Part shown: positions 20,126 to 30,782 of the stretch, one piece after another
How the letters are laid out: each line of letters starts with the position of its first letter
Numbering within the stretch: the stretch's first letter is position 1
DNA from: Kalaharituber pfeilii
Lineage: Eukaryota; Ascomycota; Pezizomycetes; Pezizales; Pezizaceae
Assembly: GCA_015179045.1 (NCBI GenBank)
Contig: WHUZ01000030.1
Span: forward strand, 62,001 to 126,000
Direction of reading: 5' to 3'
DNA length: 64,000 bases
The notes under the pieces: model-generated
Seen by the model: the letters and a program-made list of their open reading frames with translations, nothing else
What the model was told of the DNA's origin: nothing
Databases searched by the model: none
Translations under genes and position numbers: made by a program

Positions 20126-21426
20126 TCACAATTTCCGCAACAACCCTTCCAACGGCTCCTCCTCGCTCACCACATGCATTCTAATCTCCTCAATCTCCTC
20201 TTGCGTGAACCCCAGTACTTTACTCAAGTACTCTTTCACGCCTCCGTACTCCTCATTCACGATTTTTATAAACTGCAACATCGTTTCCGCACTGCCATCC
20301 ATTGTCAGCCTCCCGGTCTCCACCCCTCTCAGCCCAATCATAAACCCTCTTTCGATCAAAATAAGACACTGGATGGGCAACCTACTTCGAACTCAACATA
20401 TTCTCCGCCCTCTCCCTCCCACTGCCCCTCATACTATTCTTGTCCTTCATCAAATACTGCAGAATCACCTCCCTCATCGTCTCGAGCCCCGTCGTCGTCA
20501 GTGCATACTCTCTCGCAATCAGTTCCTCCTCTACCCCGGCGATCAGGAGGATCAAAGCGCAGATGACTCCGGTGCGGTCTTTGCCAGCTGTGCAGTGGAT
20601 GAGGATGGGTGCGGGAGTGGGGGAGAGGAGGTGCTGGAAGATGGTGCGGTAAGCAGTAGGGTCGCTGGAGAGGATGCTGCGGTAGGCGTCCTGGAGGTTG
20701 CCGGACATGCTGTGTTTGTGGTGAGAGAATGTGAGAATTATGAACTTTTGACAAATTCCGTGGTCTTCTGTGCTGTTGAGTGGGTGGAAGAGACATACTA
20801 CATCTCATACCGCCTCGCTAACGCCCTATTACCAATTCCCCCCGTTCGCCCCATGTCAGCACTCCGACTTATTACCTCGGCCATTCAATTGTTTGGAAAC
20901 TCACTCCGGACTATAATCTCGGTCCGGAATTACCGGCACAAACACCCTCTCCACTCCGTCGATCTCGACAATCTTGGTCAGGTCTCCGAGGCGATTGAGC
21001 TCCTTCTCGCTCCGCAGATCATACATCTTCTTGATGCCCAGCTCTTGCATTTTCTTTCTACCATCGGCGGTCACGCGGGAGGGCTCTGCAGAGCGATAGA
21101 CGAGGCCGCGTCGAACCTAGCGCACGCTGCGGGTTAATGAGGGGATTGTTGGAACAGGAGAGAAAAGCCCCGGAGGGAAGGGTGATGGTAGTTTTGGAGG
21201 AGATGGGAATTGGAGGGAGGTAGATCGGCGGGGAACGAACACTACGACGACCATCGGAGATGGGGTACCCGCCGATGTCGCGGAAATTGACGATGCCGGG
21301 AACGTTGACCCAGGGCGGGGAGTTGAAGTCAGTTATTGACGGAGAGGCGGCTGTCGATGTGGTGGTGCTCGTAGCTGCTGGAGAACCTGGAACTTGAATA
21401 TCCGGGGAAACAGGTATAGTAGACAT
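20126..21426 (-). CDS. Tyrosine/serine protein phosphatase (Y_phosphatase3-type)
   Basis: Five exons (21241-21426, 20905-21116, 20799-20825, 20386-20709, 20126-20348) join in phase to 323 residues. The N-terminal block VNVPGIVNFRDIGGYPISDG and the following VRRGLVYRSAEPSRVT are signatures of this phosphatase family. The phosphate-binding loop HCTAGKDRTG is at about 180-189 with Cys181 as nucleophile and Arg187 binding phosphate. Later blocks (GGVKEYLSKVLGFTQEEIEEIR) match the family C-terminus. Family members dephosphorylate phosphotyrosine or phosphoserine; some prefer phosphoinositides, so the substrate is open. Exon 3 is a 27-nt micro-exon (ALARRYEM core). The first intron uses a weak donor (GTTCGT), and the last intron would be only 37 bp (20349-20385); those two junctions are the uncertain part. 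The C-terminus extends past the last family block by about ten residues. Confidence 0.85.
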
Positions 21427-22663
21427 GGTGACTATCAGAAATCTCAGTATGAAGCGGTATGAGTCGTAGGTATCGTAAAATAAAAGCAAAATAACTAAAA
21501 CAAAAGCCAGATGCTATCCTGAAAACGAGAACAATATGTGCGAGCTGTGAAGCGTGAATTTGACGTCAACAGTTCTGTAGATGGATGTATTTCTATATAT
21601 TCTCGGAGAACCTTGGATCTGATCTGCAGGTGCTTTGTGTGCTACTTCCGGGTGGCTAAGGCTTGTGAACGAGAAAGGGATCCAAAATTGGTTTTCCTGT
21701 GAGAGCTCTTCTATACATTCAAAGTAACTCGGCCTCTTCTCGGGGAACGTCTATATATCCATTAGGCCCCTGGGCCTCTTATACCTCTTCTTCTTCTCTG
21801 AACTATGAGCATTCAAACCCTGATAAAAATACGTTATTGTCGTCCGGCATTCCTCGTATCCCAAATATAATCCTGGTATCAATTGCACAATCTGAACTAG
21901 CACTCCCTTCCCACAACCCCCTCCTTCATCCGCCCCCAACTAGAGCTTCTTGGCTCCCGAGGCTCCTTTTGCGGAGCTCCCGGCCAATTGAGCCCATATC
22001 ATAACGGTAAACAAATGAAGTCAGCAATTAACCCCATATCATGTGCACCTCGTACCGCCCCCTGGCCGGGTCTACTATCCCCCCAGCAGCCTATATCATA
22101 CTCTAGAGGAATCTTCTTTACCCCACGTTAATTAAGCTGCTTTGAAGGACTGATTGTGCAGATCCACTCTCCCATGACACGATTATCGGATTATCAATGC
22201 CTAGTCAAGTAACGTTGCTACCTGGTTATCGATGCCACAAGGATCCAACTGAGACACCAGTCTCTCTGAAGTCATGATTGTTTCGCCCAATCGGCAATAT
22301 CCCAACTGTTATTGACGCATGCAGTTGCCTGCATCAGAAAATCTGGTGTAAAGTAAAGATGTACCTGCCCGCTAGTCAAGATGTATGTATCATACAGTAG
22401 TTCTCGTGCACGGAAATATACATACAAGCTAACGCACTTTGGCCTACAGGTACATATATTTACATCAGGCGGTGGATTCGACATTTACATATATATCCCA
22501 ATATAGACATTTTGGTGTTCCTTCTTCAGACCCGTGACCAGCCGGGATCGTCCCCATGCCCCAATTCCCGGCAGCAGTACATATGCATATACTCTACATC
22601 GACATACCTACCCCAGAACGTAGTACCCCCAGAGCCTCGCCAGTTCACCACACGCCCCGTACG
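21427..22663. other. Intergenic region, no supported gene
   Basis: Promoter side of the phosphatase gene followed by AT-rich DNA up to the left end of the foldback element. No coding signature found. Confidence 0.6.
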
Positions 22664-23165
22664 AGAAAACCTTTTCAATGCCAGCAAAAACGCACAGACT
22701 CCTGTTCAATGCCAGCAATGTTTTTAATATAGTAACACTCGACAGCTTGGCAGGTTTCTAAGGCAGCCGCGCTCAGCAAGCGCGCTTCCAATACCCCTTT
22801 ACTTGAGTTGTCCATATACCCCTTTCTTTGCCGCGTCCTCCGGGCCGAGTATAGCATACTGGTATTGCCGGCTCAGTTCCGCCTCCAGATATCGGCCGCC
22901 CAGCATCCACTCCATCTACCATCCAGCACGTACTTTACCACCACCCAGCACGCGTTCCACCACCTACCACGCTCTCCACGTATCACCTACACGCTTTCAG
23001 GCAATATCTATCGCTCACTCTACCATTCACTGCTCTCTACTATCTCCCCTTAGTATCCACCCAGCACGCCCTTTACCCACTGCCTGCTTTGGCATTTTTA
23101 TTTGCTTCAGCATCCATTTCTCGCTCCAGTATCCACTGCTCGCTCAACCACTACTGCTTGCTAAA
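22664..23165 (+). repeat. Left inverted arm of foldback element
   Basis: About 502 bases, matched by the reverse complement of 23322-23827. It begins near GAAAACCTTTTCAATGCC and ends at GCTTGCTAAA. Confidence 0.8.
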
Positions 23166-23321
23166 CTACCACTGCTCGCCGAACCACCTACTGCTCTCTC
23201 CACCACCGCTCCAACACCTACTGCCCGCTTCAGTATTCACTATTTGCTCCAGCATCCACTGCTCACTCTTGGTACGTGCTTTTCATTATTAAATACATAA
23301 TAATTTCTACTGTTCATGTTT

Positions 23322-23827
23322 TTTAGCAAGCAGTAGTGGTTGATCGAGCAGTGGATACTGGAGCGAGAAATGGATGCTGAAGCAAATAAAAATGCCAAAG
23401 CAGGCAGTGGGTAAAGGGCGTGCTGGGTGGATACTAAGGGGAGCAGTAGATAGTAGAGAGCAGTGAATGGTAGAGTGAGCGATAGATATTGCCTGAAAGC
23501 GTGTAGGTGATACGTGGAGAGCGTGGTAGGTGGTGGAACGCGTGCTGGGTGGTGGTAAAGTACGTGCTGGATGGTAGATGGAGTGGATGCTGGGCGGCCG
23601 ATATCTGGAGGCGGAACTGAGCCGGCAATACCAGTATGCTATACTCGGCCCGGAGGACGCGGCAAAGAAAGGGGTATATGGACAACTCAAGTAAAGGGGT
23701 ATTGGAAGCGCGCTTGCTGAGCGCGGCTGCCTTAGAAACCTGCCAAGCTGTCGAGTGTTACTATATTAAAAACATTGCTGGCATTGAACAGGAGTCTGTG
23801 CGTTTTTGCTGGCATTGAAAATGTTTT
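23322..23827 (-). repeat. Right inverted arm of foldback element
   Basis: About 506 bases, the reverse complement of the left arm with one small insertion. Its outer end reads GGCATTGAAAATGTTTTC on the plus strand. Confidence 0.8.
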
Positions 23828-24468
23828 CCCAATCTGCTTTACAGGTAACTCTCTATAAACTAGATCACACACAGCAGTATCTTCAGCTATATTCCCAAAC
23901 CTTAAATTACATAAAAATTTGTACTCTACAGTACTAGTCTGGTTGCTATAGTACACAAGAGCAAGTACTTTCCTCTCATTAGACACCATCACCAACCTAA
24001 CTAAGAAGTAACTATAGAATAACCCACCCATTTGCAAATAAACAAAACAAAAGGTCGTAATTAAAATATTTATGAAATGAAAACAGCAAATAAAGCAAAG
24101 AGAAAAGAAAGCATTCATGTCCCTTTCATGTCTTCTTCCCACCCTATAAAAGCTGCCCTTAGCAATTAGGATAGATGTAGATTCAAAGCAGACGTTAACG
24201 CCTGGCAATGCAACACGATGTATAGCCCACAAGCCGCTGTCCTCCTTTCCTATACCTTCCTGTATGTGTATAACCAATCCCAAGAAACGGTAGCTCCAAA
24301 ACAACTGTTATTGTATAAGCAAGAACAAGCTCATAACCAAAGCTTTCCACTGCCCAAAGAAAAAAGGGCAAACGAAAAGAAACGAAAAAGAAAAGAAAAG
24401 ACGATCTAGCCGAACTCCCCCCATAAACCAAATCTAAAACTCATTCTTGGGTAATTCCAAAAACCCCT
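23828..24468. other. Intergenic region, no supported gene
   Basis: AT-rich, A-rich on the plus strand, lying between the foldback element and the 3' end of the polyphosphatase gene. A 190-codon minus-strand open frame (23732-24304) overlaps the foldback arm and has no domain features. Confidence 0.55.
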
Positions 24469-26280
24469 TCAATCCACGTACTTCCTACATTTCACACTCA
24501 CCACCTCCATCTCTATTTTCCTCTTGTTCTTCCCTTTCCCCTTCTTGCCCTGCTCGTCCACCTTTCTAGCTTCGACTTCCTCCACCTTCCTCTCCACCAC
24601 CAACGCTGTCAAATGTCCTCCCCTCACACAATTCGAATCGATCCCCTTCGACCACTTCCTAATATCCAGTCCCTTCGCCGCATAATGTCCATAGACAACC
24701 GTCTTCCCTACCCCTCTCTCCCCCTCCAACCACCCATCCTGCCCTTCTCCCTCCTCTTCCTCACTCCCCACGATTAACTTCCCCTGCTGCTTCGCATCCT
24801 CATACTCATTCCACACTTTCGCCCAATGCCTCCCTTTCGACGTACTACTGCCCCTTCCCCCTCCCCACGCTACTCTACCATCTTTGTCCTCCTTCCCTTC
24901 TTTCCCCTTCCCCTTCCCCCCCTTCCCCTTCCCCCCCTTCTGTTTCTTCTTCATAATTATACTCCTCATATTCATCAACAGCTCCGGATCCTGCTTCATC
25001 AGCGGTACCCCCGGTAAAATCCCTGCGTGGACTGCCAACAAGTCCCCTCCATCCTGACCCGCCCCATGCACGCGCAAAATCAACGGGCAACTATTCAATA
25101 CCTTCGCCTGGGACGGCGTTAGCGTCTTGGCCACCGCCTCGTCCGACGCGCGTTTCCGTTGGTGCTTTTTTCCGTGCTTCTTTTTCTTGTTTTGCGAGAG
25201 TGGTGTTCCGTTGTCATCATCCTCTGCCTCCTCTTCATCATCCGGAGCATTTACTTCCTCCCCCTCCACAATCTCTTCACTGTCCTCCTCATCTCCCTCG
25301 GCGATCTCTTCCTCGCCCTCTTCCACAATCTGTTCCACAGGCCTATGTATCCTCTCATAGGCCCTCAACACCCTATCATCATGATTCCCTCGCACACAGC
25401 TACCCGTCCCCTCTTCCATCAAGCTCCCCATGAAATCCAGAACCTCCCCGCTCTTTGGCCCTTTCGCCACCAGATCTCCCATCAACACTAAATGGTCCCG
25501 TCCACTCTTGTCATCAAAATCCAGCTTCGCCAATAGCGTCTTCAGCTCGTCCAGCGCGCCGTGAACGTCCCCGACCATAATCAACCGCCGTTGCTTTGAC
25601 GGTGGAGCCGGCGCAGGGCCGAGATCGAATGGAAGCGTTAGAAGCTGGATGTACCCGTTCCGGAATTTGAAGTCCGGCGCATTCGCGAAAGCCGTCGCGG
25701 TTGCAGTTGTAGTAATGGTAGATAATTCACTGAACTCGTCGGTAGGCCACATCGTCCATAGCGCCCCCGTCCCAATCAGTAATAAAACTCCAGCAAGGGC
25801 CACCAGGGAGCCTATTCCATCACCCATCGTTCGGCTGCCGCCAGAAGACATGAATCCTCCTTTTCTCGGACGCTTCGGGCTGTCCATCCCGCACGTTGTC
25901 CAGTCGCCATCGCAGCCCTCAACGTTGTAATACTGTTCTTTATGTTCCGAGAGGTCGCAGTTTGTGGAGTCGACAGCACGTACGGCTAGTGACCCGTATC
26001 CATGGGCAGGATGAACATGGGATGCATGGTTGCCCATGCTGCCTCGGCTGCCTCGGCGGTACGAGAGGCTGGGGCGACGGGAGTTAGCATAGGTGGTGAA
26101 AGCTGTTTGACTTGTTGCGCGGGCGCGGGTTGGTCGGGCAGGGTTGGAGTCGCTTATAGTGGAGCTTAGGAGGGCAGTGGTTTGGTGGGGTGCCAGTGGC
26201 GAGGAGGAGGGGGTAAAAGGAGGAGAATGTTGTGGTGGTGATGGCGACGAGGTGTGGTTTTGGATATGATAATAGCTCAT
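24469..26280 (-). CDS. ppn2: Ppn2-like vacuolar endopolyphosphatase (metallophosphoesterase)
   Basis: A single-exon frame of 603 codons starting at the ATG complementary to 26278-26280. The N-terminal ~155 residues are Ser/Pro-rich. One membrane segment (about 155-178, core SLVALAGVLLLIGTGALWT) suggests a type II protein with the catalytic part on the far side. The metallophosphatase motifs are GDVHG (D238, H240), GDLVAKGP (D269), RGNHD (298-301), a late VHAG block, VYGHYAAKGL and a final DSNCVRGGHLTALVV. This order and the single N-terminal anchor match fungal Ppn2 (yeast YNL217W), a vacuolar-membrane metal-dependent endopolyphosphatase. An acidic insert (Glu/Asp-rich, about 325-365) and Lys/Gly-rich stretches interrupt the domain and look disordered. 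The alternative is another calcineurin-like phosphatase of the same superfamily; localisation is inferred. Confidence 0.85.
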   Translation of the reverse strand: MSYYHIQNHTSSPSPPQHSPPFTPSSSPLAPHQTTALLSSTISDSNPARPTRARATSQTAFTTYANSRRPSLSYRRGSRGSMGNHASHVHPAHGYGSLAVRAVDSTNCDLSEHKEQYYNVEGCDGDWTTCGMDSPKRPRKGGFMSSGGSRTMGDGIGSLVALAGVLLLIGTGALWTMWPTDEFSELSTITTTATATAFANAPDFKFRNGYIQLLTLPFDLGPAPAPPSKQRRLIMVGDVHGALDELKTLLAKLDFDDKSGRDHLVLMGDLVAKGPKSGEVLDFMGSLMEEGTGSCVRGNHDDRVLRAYERIHRPVEQIVEEGEEEIAEGDEEDSEEIVEGEEVNAPDDEEEAEDDDNGTPLSQNKKKKHGKKHQRKRASDEAVAKTLTPSQAKVLNSCPLILRVHGAGQDGGDLLAVHAGILPGVPLMKQDPELLMNMRSIIMKKKQKGGKGKGGKGKGKEGKEDKDGRVAWGGGRGSSTSKGRHWAKVWNEYEDAKQQGKLIVGSEEEEGEGQDGWLEGERGVGKTVVYGHYAAKGLDIRKWSKGIDSNCVRGGHLTALVVERKVEEVEARKVDEQGKKGKGKNKRKIEMEVVSVKCRKYVD

Positions 26281-29200
26281 ACTCGTACAAGCGATATGGG
26301 AAGAGATGATTCTCGTGTTGTATGCGTGGTTGTATACGTCTATAAAGAGTGTTTTTATGGTGTGTTGGACTGTAGCTTGTTTATTTGCGGTCTATGCGGG
26401 CTGAGATGGAGTTCGAAGCGATTTGTTGTTGCTGTTGTTGGGATGAGCTGAGAACTACTAGTACCAACTTGTAGTATGGATGAACGAATGACAGCCGACG
26501 AGATGTCATGTATAATATTTCGTAGAATGCATGGGATGCTAAGGTTGACGGTGATAGGCGGAGGTCGACAGCTCCTCAGCTCTGATATGGGAGTCAGAAG
26601 AGTAACGGCTGGAAATGCAGCTATGCACCGCCTCCAACTAGCTTTGATATTAGAGTTTCGAGTACCAATCTGATGGCTCTCGCTTAAGTCCGTATGTCCG
26701 TATGATATGATTTCGGTCTGGGAAACGGATCAGAGCTGCGGGCGCAAACGGTGCGATGAGCTAGGTTCTGTTGTGTTCGGCAGCCGTGCGGCCGCGGTCG
26801 GTGGGTCAGCGGGAACCCGGAAATAAATAATGAAAACATAAATAAAGGGGGGGCGAGAAAAATAGCTGGGACAAACAGCTAGACGGACCCGATGATCCGG
26901 AAACCTGGGGAAGCGTACATCTGCATGTGTCCAAGATCACTTACGTTCTGTACGCACTTTATTGCTAGTGATGTAATGAGTTGCATCAGGTATATCACCA
27001 ACAGCAGGGGCTTCCGTTCCATTGAATAACGACCATCCAAGTCCCCACTATCTCATGATCACCGTATGAATCCCTATCCTCTCGGCGCATCACACAATCT
27101 AAATCCAAATCTCCCAGGTTTCTCCTTACCTACACTTAAGCGGTGACGCACTTTCCTATCCGCCTCTGACACAACCTGGTGACACCCTTGCAAAGAAAAA
27201 TTTAGCGTACAGTTTGCAACTCTATGTGTTGTAACTAAGTTTGGAATCATGCCCTCAAGCAGCCAATACCTACATATATCCCTGACATCAAATTGTGGTT
27301 GTGGCCAGTCCCTCTCTGCGAGTATGTCTTGTCCTCTAGATGCGATGCTCTAGTGGCATTGCTCTGCACTGCAACTGCATGTCTCGCCTTACTGTGCTGT
27401 ATCAAAGGGCTTGCAGCGATGCCCGAAATTACATCATATCCTGGGCACGAGACTACTAATCATATACAGAACGGAGGGGTCCCAGTCCCCAGCCCAAGAT
27501 GAGGCATCTGGGGCGAATAACATGTCGGTTGTGAGGTCTTTAATCTGCTTGACAAGCGATGTATGTAATTCGTTCCGCCTTTTCTAGTGTCACACGACTG
27601 CAGAGCAAAAAAGGTCCCGCTCCATCCGATGTTCTCAAGCTCCTCAAACCCCGTAAATCCATCCATCCACCTGACACCGCTACTAGCTACCCCGTAAATC
27701 CTTGCCTCGTCCCTTCCCTTCCTTTTCTAACCTAATGAAATCCTGAATACCCTACGTATCCCTTCAAGCGGCAGAAGTTGTCCTGAACTGACGTCTAGGG
27801 TTGGCATGCAAGCCAAGACTATAGACAGCTCATAACCAGTTTCAATCGGAACAAGGAAATGTGTGAATTTCTGAACACTCACTGTACAGCCATCTCATCA
27901 GTATTCTTTTCTTTATTTGCAGCTAAACAGTAATCCACCAAGCATTGCGTGAGTACAGCTCAACTCCTAAGTAAATTTAAGACTAATTCAATGCCGTCTA
28001 TAGCTAGAAATGGCCAGCATGACATTAGTTATTGACATCTTTCACTGTACGGCCCAGTATGCATATTAGATTCTCATAATCAAGATTTGAACGAACGAAT
28101 AGAAGAGATGTGGTATGAATACGAGACTGTAAACGAATAAACTCAGCTTACTGGGTTTACAGAAGGGGTGCATACATGAAAACAACTACCGCTTCAACGG
28201 AGGTATTGCAAAATAGTAAACCAGCACCCATAACTTGATGGCAAAGTGACAATATAGCAGGTAAGAAGGCACTTGGCCTTTCATCTCTTCTCACTGCTAA
28301 TAGGTATGAAAAGCAGGAATCATAGGCGCACAGCAACAAAAGCAATTCAGCGGGTAAGTTGCACATTCGCTTATGCACCGCGCGCTGCTGATCGCTAACT
28401 TCTCGGGGATGGCAGCTCGACAGCTCGATAGTATGACAGTATATGAGGTTACTGGTATACCACTATGTAGGTAGCAATACCTATAGATAGAGCTGTTTAA
28501 AGTAGCCCTCTTCGCAGTCTGCATCAGGGCCTCCATTGACCCTGCTATATTATCATGGCTTCTAGTGCAGGCAATTCCGGCTGCGTCGGGGCATAGGTTC
28601 AATTCCAGCTTCGTCAGGGTGCATGTTCAATTGCAGCTTCGTCCTGGGCGTCGTGACGCCCTTGGCGCCGGCATCTGCCGTTCCTAATGTTCTTTAATGT
28701 TATAATAATATATCAAAGCAGAGGTCTTCCCAAATAGCCTTGTTACACTACAAAAGAAAAGCATGATCTCTAGGTCCAGAAGTTAAAGTAGTGAGTTACT
28801 TCTTCGTCGTAATTGAATCACTAGTTTGAGGAGGTTTTGCGTGAGAGTCTCCCATGGCAGTAAATTGGAGCTATGCCTACTAAGGTAGTCACTATCCACT
28901 GTCATACAGTACACACATCAAGACATCACACTCGCTAAGAAACGATCTGATATAAGGTTTCATACTTTAATTAATTTAATCTTCAAGCTTCTCGATTCGG
29001 AACCCAAACTCCTCCAGCCCAGGCTCTGCTCCCTCTAGGCTTCAGACAACTTAAGTTATTCACTGCAAAGAGGCTCACCGCCCCCTACCACTACGGAGCT
29101 GCCGTACACAAAAATCGGGTGAGTGTTCAACCCCCCCCCGGTCTTTGAATGAACAAAAGGACCATTAGGCTGCCAGGAAGCCCATTGGGAGTGAACATTA

Positions 29201-29539
29201 CTATAGTACCAGCTACGATCACGGGCTCCTTATGAGACCGGAGTTCCTCGATCAGAGTAGCGATTCTTCCTTTTGGAGGATCTTACGGAGCGTAGTAGAA
29301 GCGGTAGCCTTGACTGTTTCAGGGGGCCGCCGTGGCTACCTGTTAAAGGAGAGAGTCGTGCCCGATTATAAAGGCGGTAGCGGGGATGTTGAAGCAGCAT
29401 TAGAAATCGCTGAAGAAGACTCGCAACCTTGGTACCAGCCGACATTGATATAGCCAACGAGGAATTGACGGGACCCGGAAATTATTATTATTATCCCAAA
29501 AATTGAACATGGGAGCAGGGGCCATACCCAGTTACGATC
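26281..29539. other. Intergenic region, no supported gene
   Basis: 3.2 kb with only short open frames. A degenerate three-copy tandem is at about 28567-28645 (listed). The rest is AT-moderate DNA without RNA-gene or domain signatures. An open frame at 29232-29453 starting in GC-richer DNA has no recognisable domain. Confidence 0.5.
28567..28645. repeat. Degenerate ~30-bp tandem repeat, three units
   Basis: Three successive units share the pattern CAATTCCAGCTTCGTCAGGGTGCATGTT with substitutions (CAATTCCGGCTGCGTCGGGGCATAGGTT, then CAATTGCAGCTTCGTC). The array is followed by a short hairpin, GGGCGTC/GACGCCC with a 2-base loop. Its origin is unknown. Confidence 0.5.
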
Positions 29540-30782
29540 ACCTTCTTCGACTGGGAATTCAGTAATTCCAGGCCCGTGGGATATCTTCTCTGCTCAGCCA
29601 GGGGACAGAAGACAACCTCCCAGTACATATCGTGAGCTTGTTCACGCTCGAGACAAAATGTGCAGAGTTTCTGGCTGGGAGAACTGTTGTAAAGTGGCAC
29701 ACTTGTCTCCACAGGCACCAGGAGAGGAAGAATGGGTAGGTTTTGTTCCCGTACCCAGACGGGCACTGGATGCTGCCAAGAGGTGCAAAGACCCAGTGCC
29801 AACCAATAATAATCTGGACACCAGAGCAGGTAAGTTTCTGGATATGCATGTAGCATTTCGTATATCTCCTCTCAACCAGACTAATCTCCTCTGTAATACT
29901 GAAGGCATGCTTGCCATATTTTTAGTACTCCATCAATTACATGCATGAATTTCACAGCATACCTAATGCAGCACCTACAATGGACCCAACAATCTTCTTC
30001 TATTGCGAAAGGAATCTGCACCATGCATTTGACAAGAATAAAGCCTTTGTCTTTGTTCCAAAGGGGGGAAAACAAACAATCCATTTTTTTGACACCATGA
30101 CGAATCTTTCACCGACCTTTCACAATTGAGAAACACAATATTTAAACGTCCATAAGGCGTTTGTCTTTGCCAGATTTGCCTGGGCAATATTCCCGTTACA
30201 AACTCCCATACTGCGTGCCTCAAATGTGCGTGTGACAGTCTATGATCCGGAACGGTCCAATTACCTCATTAAGGAGATGACCCGGCAAGAGATGGAAGAT
30301 AGGGTGAGGTACAAAGCGCCTGGAAGAAGTCGAACAAAGAGGTCCAGGGTCAGTGGACCCGGTAACGAGGCTGTAGTGCAAGAACTTGAAGATATTGCGG
30401 CAAGACTCCGCTAGGGAACTCGCGCCACATTTCAGGATGGGTGCTCAACATCTCTCCACCGCTTGGAAGAGAAGGGGACGAATGGAACCAGACTCCCGTT
30501 CCGGTGGATGACTAGGACTCAACTGCCAGGAAGGTAGAGACTGATGTTCCTGACACTTCAACCAGCACCAGCAAGGGTAAAGAAAAACAGACAGCTTCGA
30601 ATAACGATGAACTCTAAGATGATCGTATGCCTGACGATCAATCTACAAAAACAATAAAGCTCAAGGCGTGGAAAAACACTTTGGGGCGGTTCAAGCCTGA
30701 TCCTCAGGTTGGTACATCTTCTTACCCATCGCCTGAGGCCCTAGTGAATAGTTTCATCGAACACTTCCTCGAAGTTTCATAA
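29540..30782 (+). pseudogene. Fungal HNH-endonuclease repeat protein, pseudogene
   Basis: Scattered open segments on the plus strand match the fungal HNH_2-type protein family, which occurs in many, often decayed, copies in ascomycete genomes. In order: YRELVHARDKMCRVSGWENC then CKVAHLSPQ and EEEW (about 29620-29735); a segment with an intron-like GTAAGT at 29830; ERNLHHAFDKNKAFVFVPKG (about 30008-30066), the second half of the HNH fold; VHKAFVFARFAWAIFPLQTP (about 30148-30208); then a basic C-terminal part to a TAG near 30414. An in-frame TGA at about 30127-30129 stands where relatives have Arg (CGA to TGA). Past 30414 coding resemblance continues in another frame with two more stops, ending at TAA 30780-30782. 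At least one frameshift also separates the first and second HNH segments. No function is expected. The 5' boundary is approximate, and the family call rests on motif recall. Confidence 0.7.

Larger units (their letters stand above)
22664..23827. mobile_element. Foldback element with ~500-bp inverted arms
   Basis: The left arm (about 22664-23165) and right arm (about 23322-23827) are inverted copies, nearly identical over their full length. Visible differences are a 6-7 base insertion in the right arm next to CTCCCCTTAGTATCC and a handful of substitutions. A 156-bp spacer separates them. The outer ends carry TTTTCAATGCCAGC, itself partly repeated about 30 bases inward (TTCAATGCCAGC). The arms and spacer contain degenerate short tandem units (CCACTGCTCGC, CCACCCAGCACG). 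No transposase is encoded: the open frames inside are mirror images of one another in the two arms. Flanks show no obvious target-site duplication. It looks like a non-autonomous foldback or long-TIR element; the superfamily is unknown. Confidence 0.8.

Noticed and set aside
19932..21137. 401-codon plus-strand open frame
   Set aside because: It is antisense to the phosphatase gene, whose motifs and exon phases are clear; the plus-strand product is low complexity with no domain.
22803..23300. 165-codon open frame in the foldback left arm, mirrored in the right arm
   Set aside because: Identical peptides arise only because the arms are inverted copies; composition is Ser/Pro/His repeat noise with no domain.
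22650..23840. Target-site duplication around the foldback element
   Set aside because: Flanks CGTACGA... and CCCAATC... do not match; no duplication could be supported by eye.
23732..24304. 190-codon minus-strand open frame
   Set aside because: Overlaps the foldback right arm and AT-rich DNA; composition is Phe/Leu/Tyr noise and no start context.
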